From assembly GCA_037447605.1 (NCBI GenBank), contig CM074817.1, forward strand, positions 1,541,174 to 1,605,173: DNA of 64,000 nt, read 5' to 3'. The position numbers were made by a program, and so were the translations under genes. Each line of letters begins with the position of its first letter. Position 1 is the first letter of the stretch. This document shows, in pieces, positions 35,530-46,335 of the stretch. This DNA comes from Zygnema circumcarinatum (lineage: Eukaryota > Streptophyta > Zygnematophyceae > Zygnematales > Zygnemataceae). The notes beneath the pieces were generated by a model. The model was not told the DNA's origin. It saw only the letters and a program-made list of their open reading frames with translations, and searched no databases.

Positions 35530-37123
35530 GTTGGGCCTCGAACGGAAAGGACTGTGAATCTCGAGCCGGCCGGTTCTACAGATAGGGACGGAACGTGCCG
35601 ATAATGTCGTCCCTTTGTCACCTGTCCTAGATGTGACGCATAAGCATTGACGCTTCAGTTTCTATCTCCGGAGCTTCAACCAGTTGAAGAAAGTTGAACC
35701 ATGAGAACGCAGCCTTACTTGAATTCAGTTTGGTAGTGAGAGACTGGTTTTGAAGGGTTGTTCGTCTGAACAGCCAAAATCTTTAATTTCGGTGTTCCTC
35801 TAGGTTCTTCGTATGACAAGACAGTACGGTAATACTGAAAAAAAACTTCTGTTCGATTTTTCCAAGTCTGACATGCCCACTACTGAATCTAAAGAACCAT
35901 GAGAGCCCGATGATGGCATCCTCACGGCCGACCTCAGCCTCCGCCTCTCCACCCTCCCGGGGCTCCTCGTGGTTCCCGCACTTCTCAAAAGCATGTGCTC
36001 CTCATTTCCGAGGTTGCACGTGTGGCCGCAAAACTCCAATAGCCTCAATGATGGCGTGCCGTACACTGGGGGCCCGCCGCCGTCGCCGCCGGCGCCGCAG
36101 AGGGGGAGGGAGACCGACGCTCCGGGCAGCGGTAGACCAATAGGAGCCCAGGATCTTCGCCAGGGCAGGTGTGCGGAGTTTACCTGTCTGCCCGTGTCAA
36201 CCGTTCGGACTCGAATCGCCACGTGTCTTGGCGGCATATAACAGAAATACCGGTCGCCACATCTCTCTCGTCGAAATACCGGTCGTCGTCGAGCCGTCCG
36301 GGGCCGAAATTCGTTCCGGCCGCTTCAACGGCCCGCCCCCCGCAAGGTCGATGTACGAATCCCGTACGAACTCAGAGTCGGACGGAGGAAGCTCTTTTTG
36401 GCGTCTTATAACGGTAGTACCGGTCAACCTCCGTCGTTTAGTGCCGAAATGAAGTTGCGGCTCTAGACGGGGCCGCCCATCGTAGGGCTGATGTGTACGG
36501 ACGTGTTGTACTCGTTGAAGGACTTGACCGCTGCCCGAAAACGGGCGACTTTTTGCCGCCCAAAAAATTGGGCCGTCACGTCACGCTTGAGGCGCCCCTC
36601 CAAATCGTTTTCAAACCGCGGCGGCGCGCGATCCTGCTGCCGGCCGGCGCCTCGAGGTCGCCGGCCACCCTGCCAGCCGGCGCCGGCCGGCGCGTCGCCT
36701 TCGGGGGCCGCGACTGATAGCCGGCCTCGGCGGGGCCGTCCCCTCGGGAAAAGCTGACGGCGAGAAAGTTTGTAGGGCGGCCCGAGGTATTCGGGCAGAC
36801 CGCAAATAAATTTGGCGGCTCGGGCTTTTAGGTCTGCAGGTCAATGCAGGGTCCAAGCCCTGTGAGGAGCAGGGGGGGGGCTCAGGGCTGGCTCAGGCTC
36901 AGACTGACACTGACAGGAGGGCATATATGTGGAAGGTGGGTCAGAAGTAGTAGGAGCAGCAGCGGCAGCCAGCAGCGGCGGCGGCGGCTGCATTCAAATT
37001 CTAAAATTAGTTCAGGGACAGGAGGACAGGAGGTGCAAGCTGTTGGAGGGAAGGGACTGCGCCGGAAGGTTGATTTGGTGTGGATGTGAGCAGGAATTTG
37101 GGGGACTAACTTGCATTGCAGTC
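35530..37123. promoter_or_regulatory. GC-rich intergenic region and promoter of kinase 2
   Basis: No gene is seen. Repeated TACCGGTCGTCG-like words lie at 36240-36430, dense CCGGCCGGCGCC sequence at about 36640-36710, and CCACGTGTC near 36220. A GCAGCGGCAGCCAGCAGCGG run precedes the kinase frame. The kinase frame is open upstream to about 36929 but without an ATG. Confidence 0.5.
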
Positions 37124-38806
37124 ATGCCGGGAGAGGCTGCAAGCGGGCTGAATTTCCAGGGCATGCCTGGCTGCTGCTCGATCCTGTCGCAGCCGACAGG
37201 TATCATTGGAGAGAAATACCGGCTGGAGAATGTGATTGGAAAGGGAACGTTTGGAGTGGTTCGGCGTGCAGTGCATCGAAAGAGCGGGCAGGTCTCTGCC
37301 GTAAAGGTCGTAGCCAAGAGCAAACTCGCATCCATAGACGATGTGGAGGACTTGCGGCAGGAAGTGGAGATTATGCAGGCGCTTCCACGCTCCGACTCAA
37401 TTGTTGAGCTCCGAGATGTGTATGAAGATGACGAGGCTCTCTACCTTGTCATGGAGCTCTGCAAAGGGGGAGATTTGCTGGATGTCCTGAACTCTCCGGC
37501 CATTGCTGCCGCCGACGGGTTCTCCGAGTCGGAGGCGGCAGAGATTTTTTATCAGGTGGCGGAGGCAGTGGCACACTGCGCTGAAAATGGTGTAATGCAT
37601 CGTGATGTGAAGCCGGAGAATGTGCTCTTCGTGGAGCCATTTGCGGCTTCTCGCCTTGGTGAACAGCCTCAGCTTGGGAGCTGCGGCCATAAATTGACTC
37701 TGAGGGCGAGTGGGAGGGTGGCGAGGAAATTCGATTCGAATATAGGAAATGCAGAGAAAGAGCGGAAAGCTAGTAAAATTCAGGAGATTTTGGATTTTTT
37801 GGAGGAAGAAGGGGGTTTGAAGTTAGCAAAGCGGAAGCCAGCAAGAGTGAAATTAGGAGATTGGGGTTTGGCGGTTAGAGTCAGGCCGGGTGAGCTTATT
37901 GATGGAATGGCAGGCTCAGACCCTTATTTATGTCCAGAGATGATTCTGGAGGAGCTTTATGGTTCGGAAGCGGATGTCTGGAGCTTAGGGGTTCTTTTGT
38001 ACACTTTGCTGTCAAGAAGACTACCATTTAGTGGGAAGCGTGATTGCGAAGAGAAAGTAGGATGCAATTCGATAGAAACTGATGGGAAAGGTGACAGAAG
38101 TGGCATTGCAAGTAGTGGGACTGCCAGAAAAGATCTTTTTGAGGCTATTTGTAGGGGACAGCTTGACTTGGAGTCGGAGCCGTGGCCGTCAATTTCGAGG
38201 GAGGCGAAGGATTTGGTCTCACAGATGCTGGCGGTCGATAAGCAGACTCGTCCAAAAGCACAGGACATATTGAAGCATTATTGGGTAAAGGAAGCTCGAG
38301 CAATCCTGCGGCCAGAGCTCTTGTCCACTCTCATAGGGCAGCCTGGAATTGTTCCACTCGCAGAGATGAGGAGGCTCAGTTGTGAAGGGTTGACAGGTCT
38401 TGCAAGTCTGCCACCTACCCAGCCATGGCTGTCAAAGGCTACAACCATGGCAGTAGGGGCAGCTGCGACTATTCGTCTCCCCTTGAATGCAGTTGAAAGT
38501 ATTTCCCCTGGAGGCTCCCCACAAGTATCAGGCAAGGATTCTTTTCGCGTAGACTGCCTTGTAGAGTCAATTTCTCAAGCTGGAAAATCTCTTTCACGCG
38601 AAAACCCTAGGTCGATAACTACTCACAGCCAGCAATCGTCAGCGGCGGCTGATGATGCAGTTGCAGCTTGCTCGTCTTTGGTCTGTCCGAGTACCTGCAG
38701 ATCACAATCTCCATCGGGGTTAAGAGACACGTCTGCTTCTCGGCTTGGATCTGCATTGCGGTTGAATGACTTCTCTCTCAATTACCGATCGCCACTGCGA
38801 TTGTAA
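37124..38806 (+). CDS. CDPK/PEPC-kinase-related Ser/Thr kinase with DWG motif, intronless (kinase 2)
   Basis: This is a 560-aa single-exon kinase with the same plan as kinase 1. The glycine loop is IGKGTFGVV, the ATP lysine is in SAVKVVAK (about residue 61), and the catalytic loop is HRDVKPEN (Asp about 161). The metal-binding motif reads GDWGLAV (about 246), with Trp in place of Phe, and the APE motif reads CPE (GSDPYLCPEM). An insert of about 70-80 residues lies between HRD and DWG, and another of about 35 follows the RRLPFSGK segment. The catalytic residues K, D and D are all present, so activity is likely despite the substitutions. The start is the first in-frame ATG; the frame is open upstream without one. 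The Ser-rich tail has no EF hands. Confidence 0.88.
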   Translation: MPGEAASGLNFQGMPGCCSILSQPTGIIGEKYRLENVIGKGTFGVVRRAVHRKSGQVSAVKVVAKSKLASIDDVEDLRQEVEIMQALPRSDSIVELRDVYEDDEALYLVMELCKGGDLLDVLNSPAIAAADGFSESEAAEIFYQVAEAVAHCAENGVMHRDVKPENVLFVEPFAASRLGEQPQLGSCGHKLTLRASGRVARKFDSNIGNAEKERKASKIQEILDFLEEEGGLKLAKRKPARVKLGDWGLAVRVRPGELIDGMAGSDPYLCPEMILEELYGSEADVWSLGVLLYTLLSRRLPFSGKRDCEEKVGCNSIETDGKGDRSGIASSGTARKDLFEAICRGQLDLESEPWPSISREAKDLVSQMLAVDKQTRPKAQDILKHYWVKEARAILRPELLSTLIGQPGIVPLAEMRRLSCEGLTGLASLPPTQPWLSKATTMAVGAAATIRLPLNAVESISPGGSPQVSGKDSFRVDCLVESISQAGKSLSRENPRSITTHSQQSSAAADDAVAACSSLVCPSTCRSQSPSGLRDTSASRLGSALRLNDFSLNYRSPLRL

Positions 38807-40188
38807 GAGTGGGACATTTTCCGGAGAATATAAGTCTTGGGCGTTATTCCTTCTAGGAGGAGCAAACCTGGATGTATCTCAGCATTGAGATGAATAAGTT
38901 TTTGGGGAGAAATTTACCGTCGGCCTAAGTTCGGTCTCAAGGGGAAGCGATCTGCACATGACTCTATTTCTTGAAGGGTCTTGGTTGGAGAGCTGGAGGC
39001 AAGAATATCTTCCACTTGCTTATGGTAAGTGCAAACTTCCCTTTAGCAGCTTGAGATAGATACTTTGGATGCGCAGTTTTCTGATGCTAGCAGTGTGTAA
39101 TTCACTGAAATGCTTGTTGCAGGCTTTGAGGCTGGCACATACTTCTTCCTGGAAATTCTGGGTGTTGCTGCAAGATGTCAGGTCAATGTTTCTGTTGAGG
39201 TTTAGTCGTCTTGTGTTCTCATCATCTTCTCTTCTGGTTTGTAGTTGATATCTATGAAGCAAACGGCTCTGACTCTTCTGAATCGTTGTGCAGGTTTTTG
39301 TTTCTCAGCCGGTGGGCGCCCTCGGAAAATTGCTGTGCCCGTTGTTTTGAAGTAACAAGCTTTACTTCGGGAACCTGATTTACAATTTTGGAAAGAGATG
39401 ACTTGTCTTAACATTAGAATTCCTTGGTCAAAAAGAAATTCTCGTCACTCAATTTAGCAGCAGGTCCTATTGCTCGTTCATTCATGAGCATAGACTTTGC
39501 CAAAAAACCCGCTCTTAGGTTTTTGTGTCCATAGGACACAAATCTTTCGTTTTGGTTCCAGTCCTGTTTCCGCCCAATTGTACAAAACGAGTAAAAGAGA
39601 ATTCGGCGATTGCTTTTTCCATTCAGCTTGTTCTCTCCCTCCCCCCTACCTTCTTCCTTCTTTCTTCCTTCGCCTTTCTTCTTTTTCCCTTTTTTTTTTT
39701 TTTTTTTTCCCTACTTTCTTCCTTCTTTTCTGTAGAAAGAGCGTGCTTCGCCACTCTGAGCAACATGCCATAGTGAATACTTAGCAAGAAAAGATGGTTG
39801 GCAAGTCTCGCACAAACACACTGCAGAGCATTGGAAGGATAAGAAAAAAATCACATATGTCGCCGTCCATTGCTTTCCCAACGACATGTCCAGTAAGGCA
39901 ATCAAATGCAAGCTAGAAAACGTATTGAAGACTGGAGACAACATGGCTAAAAAGACGCACTCTAATGAATATCTAGCTCATTTACAAACTTGAACCACTT
40001 CAAAATGAAGAAAAGCATAAAGTGGATTATTGGATCAAAGTTGCAATTACAGTAGCGCAAACGGTCCAAAAATATAGAAATGGGAAGCGAAAGGAAGAAA
40101 TGAAAAATACGCCATGATAGACAAAAGTATCAAAATAAGTATCGCAACAAAGCATGAAAGTAGCATTGGCCGGAACAAAAGTGAAAGT
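38807..40188. other. Intergenic region between kinase 2 and the 5S rRNA gene
   Basis: No gene is seen. A T/C-rich stretch at 39630-39730 includes a T run of about 18. The first few hundred bases are presumably the kinase 3' UTR. Confidence 0.5.
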
Positions 40189-40305
40189 GGGTGCGACACC
40201 GGGACTTCCCGGGAGGTCACCCATCCCAGTACTGTTTCGGCCCACAGGCGCTTAGCTGCGGAGTTCTGATGGGATCCGGCGTAGTAGCCTAGGTATGATC
40301 GCACC
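40189..40305 (-). rRNA. 5S ribosomal RNA
   Basis: The reverse strand reads GGTGCGATCATACC at the 5' end, then GGATCCCATCAGAACTCCGC, AGCTAAGCGCC (box A region), GTACTGGGATGGGTGACC (box C region) and GGTGTCGCACCC at the 3' end. These are the conserved blocks of land-plant-type 5S rRNA. The ends pair (GGTGCGA with TCGCACC) to form helix I. A TTTT run lies about 10 bases downstream, as RNA polymerase III termination needs. Only one copy is in the window, on the same strand as the SDR gene and about 300 bp downstream of its stop codon. Confidence 0.93.
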
Positions 40306-40612
40306 ACGTAAATACGATGCTAAAGTTACAATATAGAGTCAAATTTATATATCTGTTTCCTACAAAATCAACCACAAACCATTGAACAGAGACATTCCAA
40401 ACGCGAACGGAAAGACTTTACAAAGTTCCAATTTCAGTTTTGTTATTGCGACAGGCCATGCCAGAAGGCGCCACTCCGTCACACAGAAAGGCAAGTGACA
40501 CAGAGTGGCGTTGGTGAGAAATGGCACATTCCAACTTCTCCTCTCGTGGCTCATTTCCTCCATTTTGTTTTTGTTTTCCACTTTGGCTGCCAAATCTATG
40601 ATGGGTCTCTGC
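40306..40612. other. Spacer between the SDR gene and the 5S rRNA gene
   Basis: It would contain the 3' UTR of the SDR gene and the upstream region of the 5S gene. AT-rich words (TATATAAATTTG on the minus strand) lie about 40 bases upstream of the 5S start. Confidence 0.5.
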
Positions 40613-43304
40613 CTATCCCGCAACATTTTGTACCAAATCCTTCACTCCCAAAAAGCAAGCGAAGCTCTCGTATTGGGGCTGCCATCCAAGCCTCGCTCTC
40701 GTCCTGTCATTGTTCATCCTCTTACCGAGGGGACCCCCCGTCCCTGCAAGCATCCCAGATGCGGAGGAAACAAGCCATCATAAGGAAATTGAAACAAGCA
40801 AAAAGTAAAACAGTGGTAAAAACTGGGTCCCTTTCTTACTTCAGTGCATTTTTTTTTTCTTTCTTTCTTCTTCTCAAAAACCCTAAAAACCCTAAAAGTG
40901 TCTGCACCACTGTCCATGCAACTATCAGAAGTGGCGAAGGTGTGGCGCAGTGGTTGGTTGACTTTACCAGTGAATCCACTGAAGGCGCCTTCAAACTTGC
41001 CGCTCTTTAAAGTCACATCCATCACCTCCTGCCTGCAAAGTGGTTTCGACCAATAGCACATCGTCAGGGCAGCCGAAAATAAACAACGGAAAGTACGCCA
41101 GAAGGGGGAAAAAAAAAAAATCACTTTGCGGTTCTTTTCAAATCTTAGGCACTTTCGGCCATCCTTCCTGAGCGAGGTCAGTATGACTTTCTCACAAGCC
41201 ATAAAAAAAGAAAAAAACGAAAAAAGAAGCACGGAATCAATAGAACACTCCTGTTTACATCAATCAGAGAATGACTGAACATGAAATCGATTCTCAAAGA
41301 CAGTTTTTTGTCTTCTGACATGCTCCCCCTTTGTGCATGTAACCTTGTCAGCATCATTGCGTGGACATGGGGTGAAGGAGAGAGGGAGAGATAGGGGACC
41401 TTGTGAGAGGGTGATTGTCACATCCCATGTAGATCTCTCCTCCCTCCTTCGCCTCTAAAGCAGCCACACAGAGTGTTGCTGCATCCTGTGGGAGACTCAC
41501 ATAGAACAGCCCTCAGTTTAGCAGCTCATCTAAGACACCATAGTGTCCATTACAATCTTGAAAAGACCAAACAATGAGGTTAAAGAAACAAAGACGAAAA
41601 GTGTTCGCGGATGTGAAGCTTCACCTCATAGTGAATGAGATTGAGAAAGTGGTCCGGGCGAGAGTCAACGGAGCCTTTCTTTAGCCAAAAAGTGTGAGCT
41701 CCCCGGTCAAGAAGGTGAGCCAAATGTTGGTCAAGGGAGCCAAATATCTGACTAAAAAGAAAGCACATGCAGTCAATAGGACCATCCCAACGCATGTCAA
41801 ACAAACATGCCTATAAATTTCGCTCGCCCTTGGGAATATAGGCGATGTTTTTACCCTATATTGTGAAAGAATTCAGCAGATCTTCAGAAGCGAAAGAATT
41901 CTGGTATGTAGAACACATTAGACAGTGTATCTCTTATTATTACTTTTCGTATTATTATCATTTATTTCTTTTTCTGTTTCTTATTCTTATTATTTCTTCT
42001 TCTTATTTCTTATTATTATTTATTTAGAAAGATATATATAGTCCGGCGAAGCGAACTACGGAGCCGCCGGCTGTCAGCACTGCCTCTTCTGCTTCAAGCA
42101 GACGGTCCGTCCTTGCATTCTGCCCGAAAGGAACAGAAGGAGAGTCCTGTGAGAGAGGGCAGGGAGAACCACGAGGAAGTCAGACAAGCAAACCAAGTTT
42201 TTAGTCAGTTTTTAGTCAGTTTTTTAGCACCTGTCAGCGCTTCAATCGAAGCTGATCATAGTCAAGGTTTCGACTGCGACCAACTCGAACTTGGTAGTGA
42301 CAGAAAGGCAGAATAATAGTCTTTGAAAAGGATTTTTAGGGTTACTGACCTCGGTGCAGGGGCCGTTATCATCCACACTGTACAATCCGCTGCTTGAAGT
42401 GAATAGCAGTCCACCTTCTCCACTCCACTGCTCTACTGCAAGCCTGTACAGAACTCCCCCCAATTAGTTCTCACCTAAAAGTGCACATGAAAGGTTGTTA
42501 TCCTATAAAGAGGATTAAGAAAAGTACAAAGGCAACCACCTGCAGATTCTGTAGTTTCTTTAGAGCCGCTTGCATGGGGTTGTTTCCTCTTGATATAACT
42601 CAATACATCCTCATTCAATGCCTATTACATGCCCTGGTTCAGATGTGCAATGTCAGACTATCCATTGCAGAGAAAAACAAAGATGAAGCAACGGAATGAA
42701 TACACAAAACGGCTTCAAATGCTCTGCATAGAGATGAGTTTAACAAAAAGGGGTCCTCTCACCTGACTTCTGCAGCATAATCGTCGTTCCCGGAAGGAGG
42801 GGCGCAGAAGATGACAAAGGGAAAGGGAGTCTTCCTTGAACCCTGAGCCTCTCTCACAACGGGAGAGATTCCAAGAGCTCGAAGGTGTTCATGGCGGTCA
42901 CTTGTGCGTGTCTGCCCTACAACTGAACAGCCAGGATGAGCCTGCACATGGAACACATGAACAGAATTTTCACGAACAGAAACAAAGAATGACACCTGTA
43001 CAACATACCACAAAGCTCATCGCCAAGTTCAAACAACAACATGAACATTGCCAAATTGGCTTCCTTCCCCACCATATGTCGTGTCATCATCACTCACTGC
43101 TTTTGCTGCTGTTTTGGCGATATTGTCAACCAGGTTTTGAACGAAAAACTTAAAATTTTGCATATGTGAATGTTGGTTTCTCGGGTGGTTTGATTAATGA
43201 AATCGAACCTGAAGCCAATTTGCAGCCACTAGGGTTCCCAAAACTCCCGGACCGACTACCAGAAGGTCCGATGGCCCATAGGAAGAAGCTTCGTCCGTAC
43301 ACAT
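40613..43304 (-). CDS. NAD(P)-binding Rossmann-fold (atypical SDR) protein
   Basis: Exons in transcription order are 43304-43209, 42941-42763, 42443-42350, 42146-42036, 41714-41625, 41485-41400, 41032-40968 and 40743-40613, giving 283 aa with all phases consistent. The nucleotide-binding motif is LLVVGPGVLGTLVA. It is followed by GCSVVGQTRT, PFVIFCAPPSGNDDYAAEVR, LLFTSSSGLYSVDDNGPCTE, VVRFAGLY, RGAHTFWLKKG, DHFLNLIHYEDAATL, GCDNHPLTR and ARLGWQPQYESFACFLGV. This is the plant NAD(P)-binding epimerase-like family related to bacterial YeeZ; its substrate is not known to me. Intron 4 (42035-41715) lacks GT-AG ends and instead fits a U12-type AT-AC intron. Confidence 0.9.
41715..42035 (-). other. 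U12-type AT-AC intron of the SDR gene
   Basis: The intron starts ATATCTTTC (U12 consensus ATATCCTT), has a CCCTTGACC branch-like motif about 15-20 bases before its end, and ends CTCAC. Joining at these ends keeps the frame and gives VVRFAGLY-LLDRGAHTFW, which fits the family. No GT donor is available at the end of the upstream exon. Confidence 0.8.
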
Positions 43305-44923
43305 GGCTCGCAAAGTTGGGCAGCTGTCTGACCCATGCCATGCATGCACATGTTATAGACCAGAGAGAGGCTAATTTAGGCAGCATAATCAAGTATCAAG
43401 AGTTTTTTGAAGATTCGGAAGAATTTAGAGACCTCTTGTAGAAACTTGTCAGTTGCCTATCCAGCTGTTCACAGCCAAAATCTAAAGGAGCCACTTGAAA
43501 AGTTTTATTATGCATTTTGCCTTGCGATTTCGTGGAGTCAGCAAACTATTCTAGTCTGCATCTTGAAATGTCAGATTTGTGGCCCTTCTCTTCGTCTAAA
43601 TTTGGCCAACTAAAGGGTGTTCTCCTCTCTCTGCCTCCTCTCCCCCGACAGCTATCCTGAGCTATCTGCCCACTTCCGCTCTCCTCTTGCTTCCGTCTCC
43701 AACTCTCATACCCCCCTACCTTCTCTCTTCGACCTTTCCGAGCGACTTGTAGCCCGCCCGCCTTATCTCCCTTCCCCCTCCCCCCTCGCCCGTCTCCCCC
43801 ACCTCCCCCCTCCCTCCCTCGCTCCCCCGCTCCCTCCCTCCTTCCCCTCCCCTCCCCTCCCCTCTCTCCTTCCCAACCCTCCCTCCCCCTCTCTCTCTCT
43901 CGACCTGTTGCATATGGCCAGAGTCTAGAAGCGGCCCTCACTTGCTCATAGGAGAATGGTGTCTCTTCGCCACTCCTTCATGCACTGCCTCAACCCATTC
44001 CACCAAGGAGAAGCCTCAAGATAACTAGCCAAGGGGGTTCGAATAAAGACTTTTAAATAGAGAGTGTTTGCTATATGGTCTATATCCTACCTTGAAATTT
44101 GTGAACTGAAGAGTCGCCAATAATAGATTCCTTTTCTAAACCTACGGTGGCTCTCAGTCAACGCAACTTTCTCGTACACTCCTTTTTTGAAGTAGAGGGT
44201 GTCAGCACGTGCCTTGTTCCAAAATAGGAATGAGTCAAAATGGCCTCCATGTTCAATTTCTTTTGCTTGAATTAATGAAAAAGAAAACGAGGTATTTCAG
44301 GTAGCAATTTTTTTTACGCCAAATAACTTTGTGAAGCTATTCGATGTAAAGGTTCAAATTATGTATGAGAAATAATGTCAACTTGGTGGCTTTTTTAATG
44401 ATAAGAAGTGGCAATTGAGCGTGAGCTTCGACGAAAGCCTTACTTCCTCGATGTCGTGTATCGCTTGCTCTTTTGTCGATTCTCAAAATTTGGCACAAAT
44501 TCTGCAATATAATCAAAACAAACGAGCAGCTTGTGGGTTTGCTGACTGGAGGAACATGCAACGAATTCTTTCAATGAATTCTGAGGGAGAAAAATAGAAA
44601 AGTATAAAATAACAAAAATGTAGCCCATAAAGTACTTCGTGTGCTGCCATAACAATGCTTGTCCATTCGCGACAGGAAAGAAAAATAAAAAACAACAATT
44701 AAATAATAATAATAACAATTATCAAACAAATAACTCTCGCAGAGAACAACGTCCTTCTTCAAGTATGTCTCTTCCATGACCATACCGAAAAAGCTTCTCT
44801 TTTCAAGTTGAGGCTAAGGCTCCTCTTCTGCTTAGCGGATTGTGGCGCGCAACGTTCTGAGCGCACAGAGGGCTGCAAGAGTCCGCTGAAGCATTCGTGC
44901 TTACTGTAGAGAGAGAGAGAGAG

Positions 44924-44986
<63 letters not shown>

Positions 44987-45352
44987 GTCGCCATCAGATA
45001 CACAGATACATTCTCGCCAAAAAACATTTGAAGCGACTAGAAAAAACATTAAAAATTACGAATTCCAGAGCCAGTTAGTGCACATTCTCCGCGTCTTTTG
45101 CCGCCCACGCTCACCTCCTGCAGAGAGGCGCGTGGCAGGAGGCAGCTGCCGCCATGGCCGGAAGTCGCACGCCGAGGAGAGAGAAGCGGCGAGCGGAGGC
45201 GCTCTCTGCTTTCAGAATTCGCAGACAGTTCGCAATGTGTTGCGCGTCGCAGCGTTTTGGCGCAGCACGAGGGCGAAAAATGCAGATACAGTTCTGAAAT
45301 TCGTTACGGCAAATCTGACCGCTGCCTCGTACGCTGTAGGAGGAGGATATGT
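43305..45352. other. Intergenic region rich in simple sequence
   Basis: An almost pure C/T tract of about 290 bp (43617-43905) lies upstream of the SDR gene. A (GA)n run lies at 44909-44985. AT-rich spacer fills 44300-44760. No gene is supported; an open frame at 43166-43441 is antisense to the SDR first exon. Confidence 0.6.
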
Positions 45353-45398
45353 GACATTGAACTCACGATGGCGAGCCTATCAAATGTACATGGGCAAA
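45353..45398 (-). mobile_element. Dispersed retroelement tail, copy C
   Basis: About 46 bp match the common 3' end in reverse orientation (ACATTGAACTCACGATGGCG then CAAATGTACATGGGCAAA). Confidence 0.5.
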
Positions 45399-45423
45399 TC
45401 ATCATCATATAGTCTTTCTTTTG

Positions 45424-46328
45424 GGGTAACTCTACTGCACCCCCGCGTTTTGTCTTTCGCACCCCCGTTTTGAAAATTTTGCCTGCCCGTTTTGGTTACC
45501 CCCCAGTTTTGAATATTTCGGGAAAAAATCTTTTTCCCGCCCCTTTCGTCCCGTCCTCTGGCTCCTGTTGCGAAACGCTATATAATTAAATGTATGGTCG
45601 ACCATTTACATCCGCGGTTGCCTTTTAACGGTAAAGTTTATGGGTTGGTACCGGGAGAGTACCGACTTCGGACCTTATAGGAAGCTTGTTGGTTTCATTC
45701 CCACTCCCTTCATTGTTTTTTGGACATTCCATCCCCTCGTTTTCTCCTTTTCACTATTGACTTCCAACAATGTGCGACAAAAGAAAAGGGGATTTGCATT
45801 GGTCTCAAGATGGAGAGGCCATCAAATATACATGGACAAAGTCAACATGGGAACCACAAGAAATTAGTCGCAAATGAAACAAGAACAAAAAAAAAAAACT
45901 AGGAACAAAAAACTAAACTAAACTAAGCTTAAGTACAAAAACGCAACCTTAAACGCAACTGCAAAGGTCACCAATGTTGGGCAACTGTTGCTCTCTGTTT
46001 TCAGGTTACCCCTAATTAAGGCAAGATCTTAAATTGTGGCCTGCTTGCTTGCAATTGCAACATTTTTTCCCTTGAACGTACTCGAAATAGCTCTTGTCCC
46101 GGCTGATTGCCAAACTGCGCGCGCCAGAAGGTCGACCTCGTTCCTTCATAACCGGGTGAGGGTTTTGCAACCGCAATGGTTCGAGGGGGGGCAGCGGAGG
46201 GGACGAAAGGGGCGGGAAAAAGATTTTTTCCCGAAATATTCAAAACTGGGGGGTAACCAAAACGGGCAGGCAAAATTTTCAAAACGGGGGTGCGAAAGAC
46301 AAAACGCGGGGGTGCAGTAAAGTTACCC
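45424..46328. mobile_element. Terminal-inverted-repeat element 1, 905 bp, non-autonomous
   Basis: Arms of about 130 bp (45424-45553 and 46200-46328) are near-perfect inverted copies starting GGGTAACTCTACTGCACCCC on the left and GGGTAACTTTACTGCACCCC on the right. Identical 8-bp flanks TTCTTTTG lie at 45416-45423 and 46329-46336. No transposase is encoded. A retroelement tail (copy D) lies inside it. The 8-bp duplication suggests hAT-like insertion, although such long arms are more usual in Mutator-like elements. Confidence 0.88.
45796..45902 (-). mobile_element. Dispersed retroelement tail, copy D, nested in element 1
   Basis: About 105 bp match the common tail in reverse orientation, including CATCAAATATACATGGACAA and AACATGGGAACCACAAG, with an A-rich end. 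It lies inside element 1. Confidence 0.6.
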
Positions 46329-46335
46329 TTCTTTT

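Noticed and set aside
43166-43441. Plus-strand open frame of 91 codons with plausible protein composition
   Set aside because: It overlaps antisense the first exon of the SDR gene, whose GPGVLG motif fits the family and whose phase matches the next exon.
45078-45473. Open frame of 131 codons upstream of element 1
   Set aside because: It runs into retroelement tail copy C and shows no family motif.
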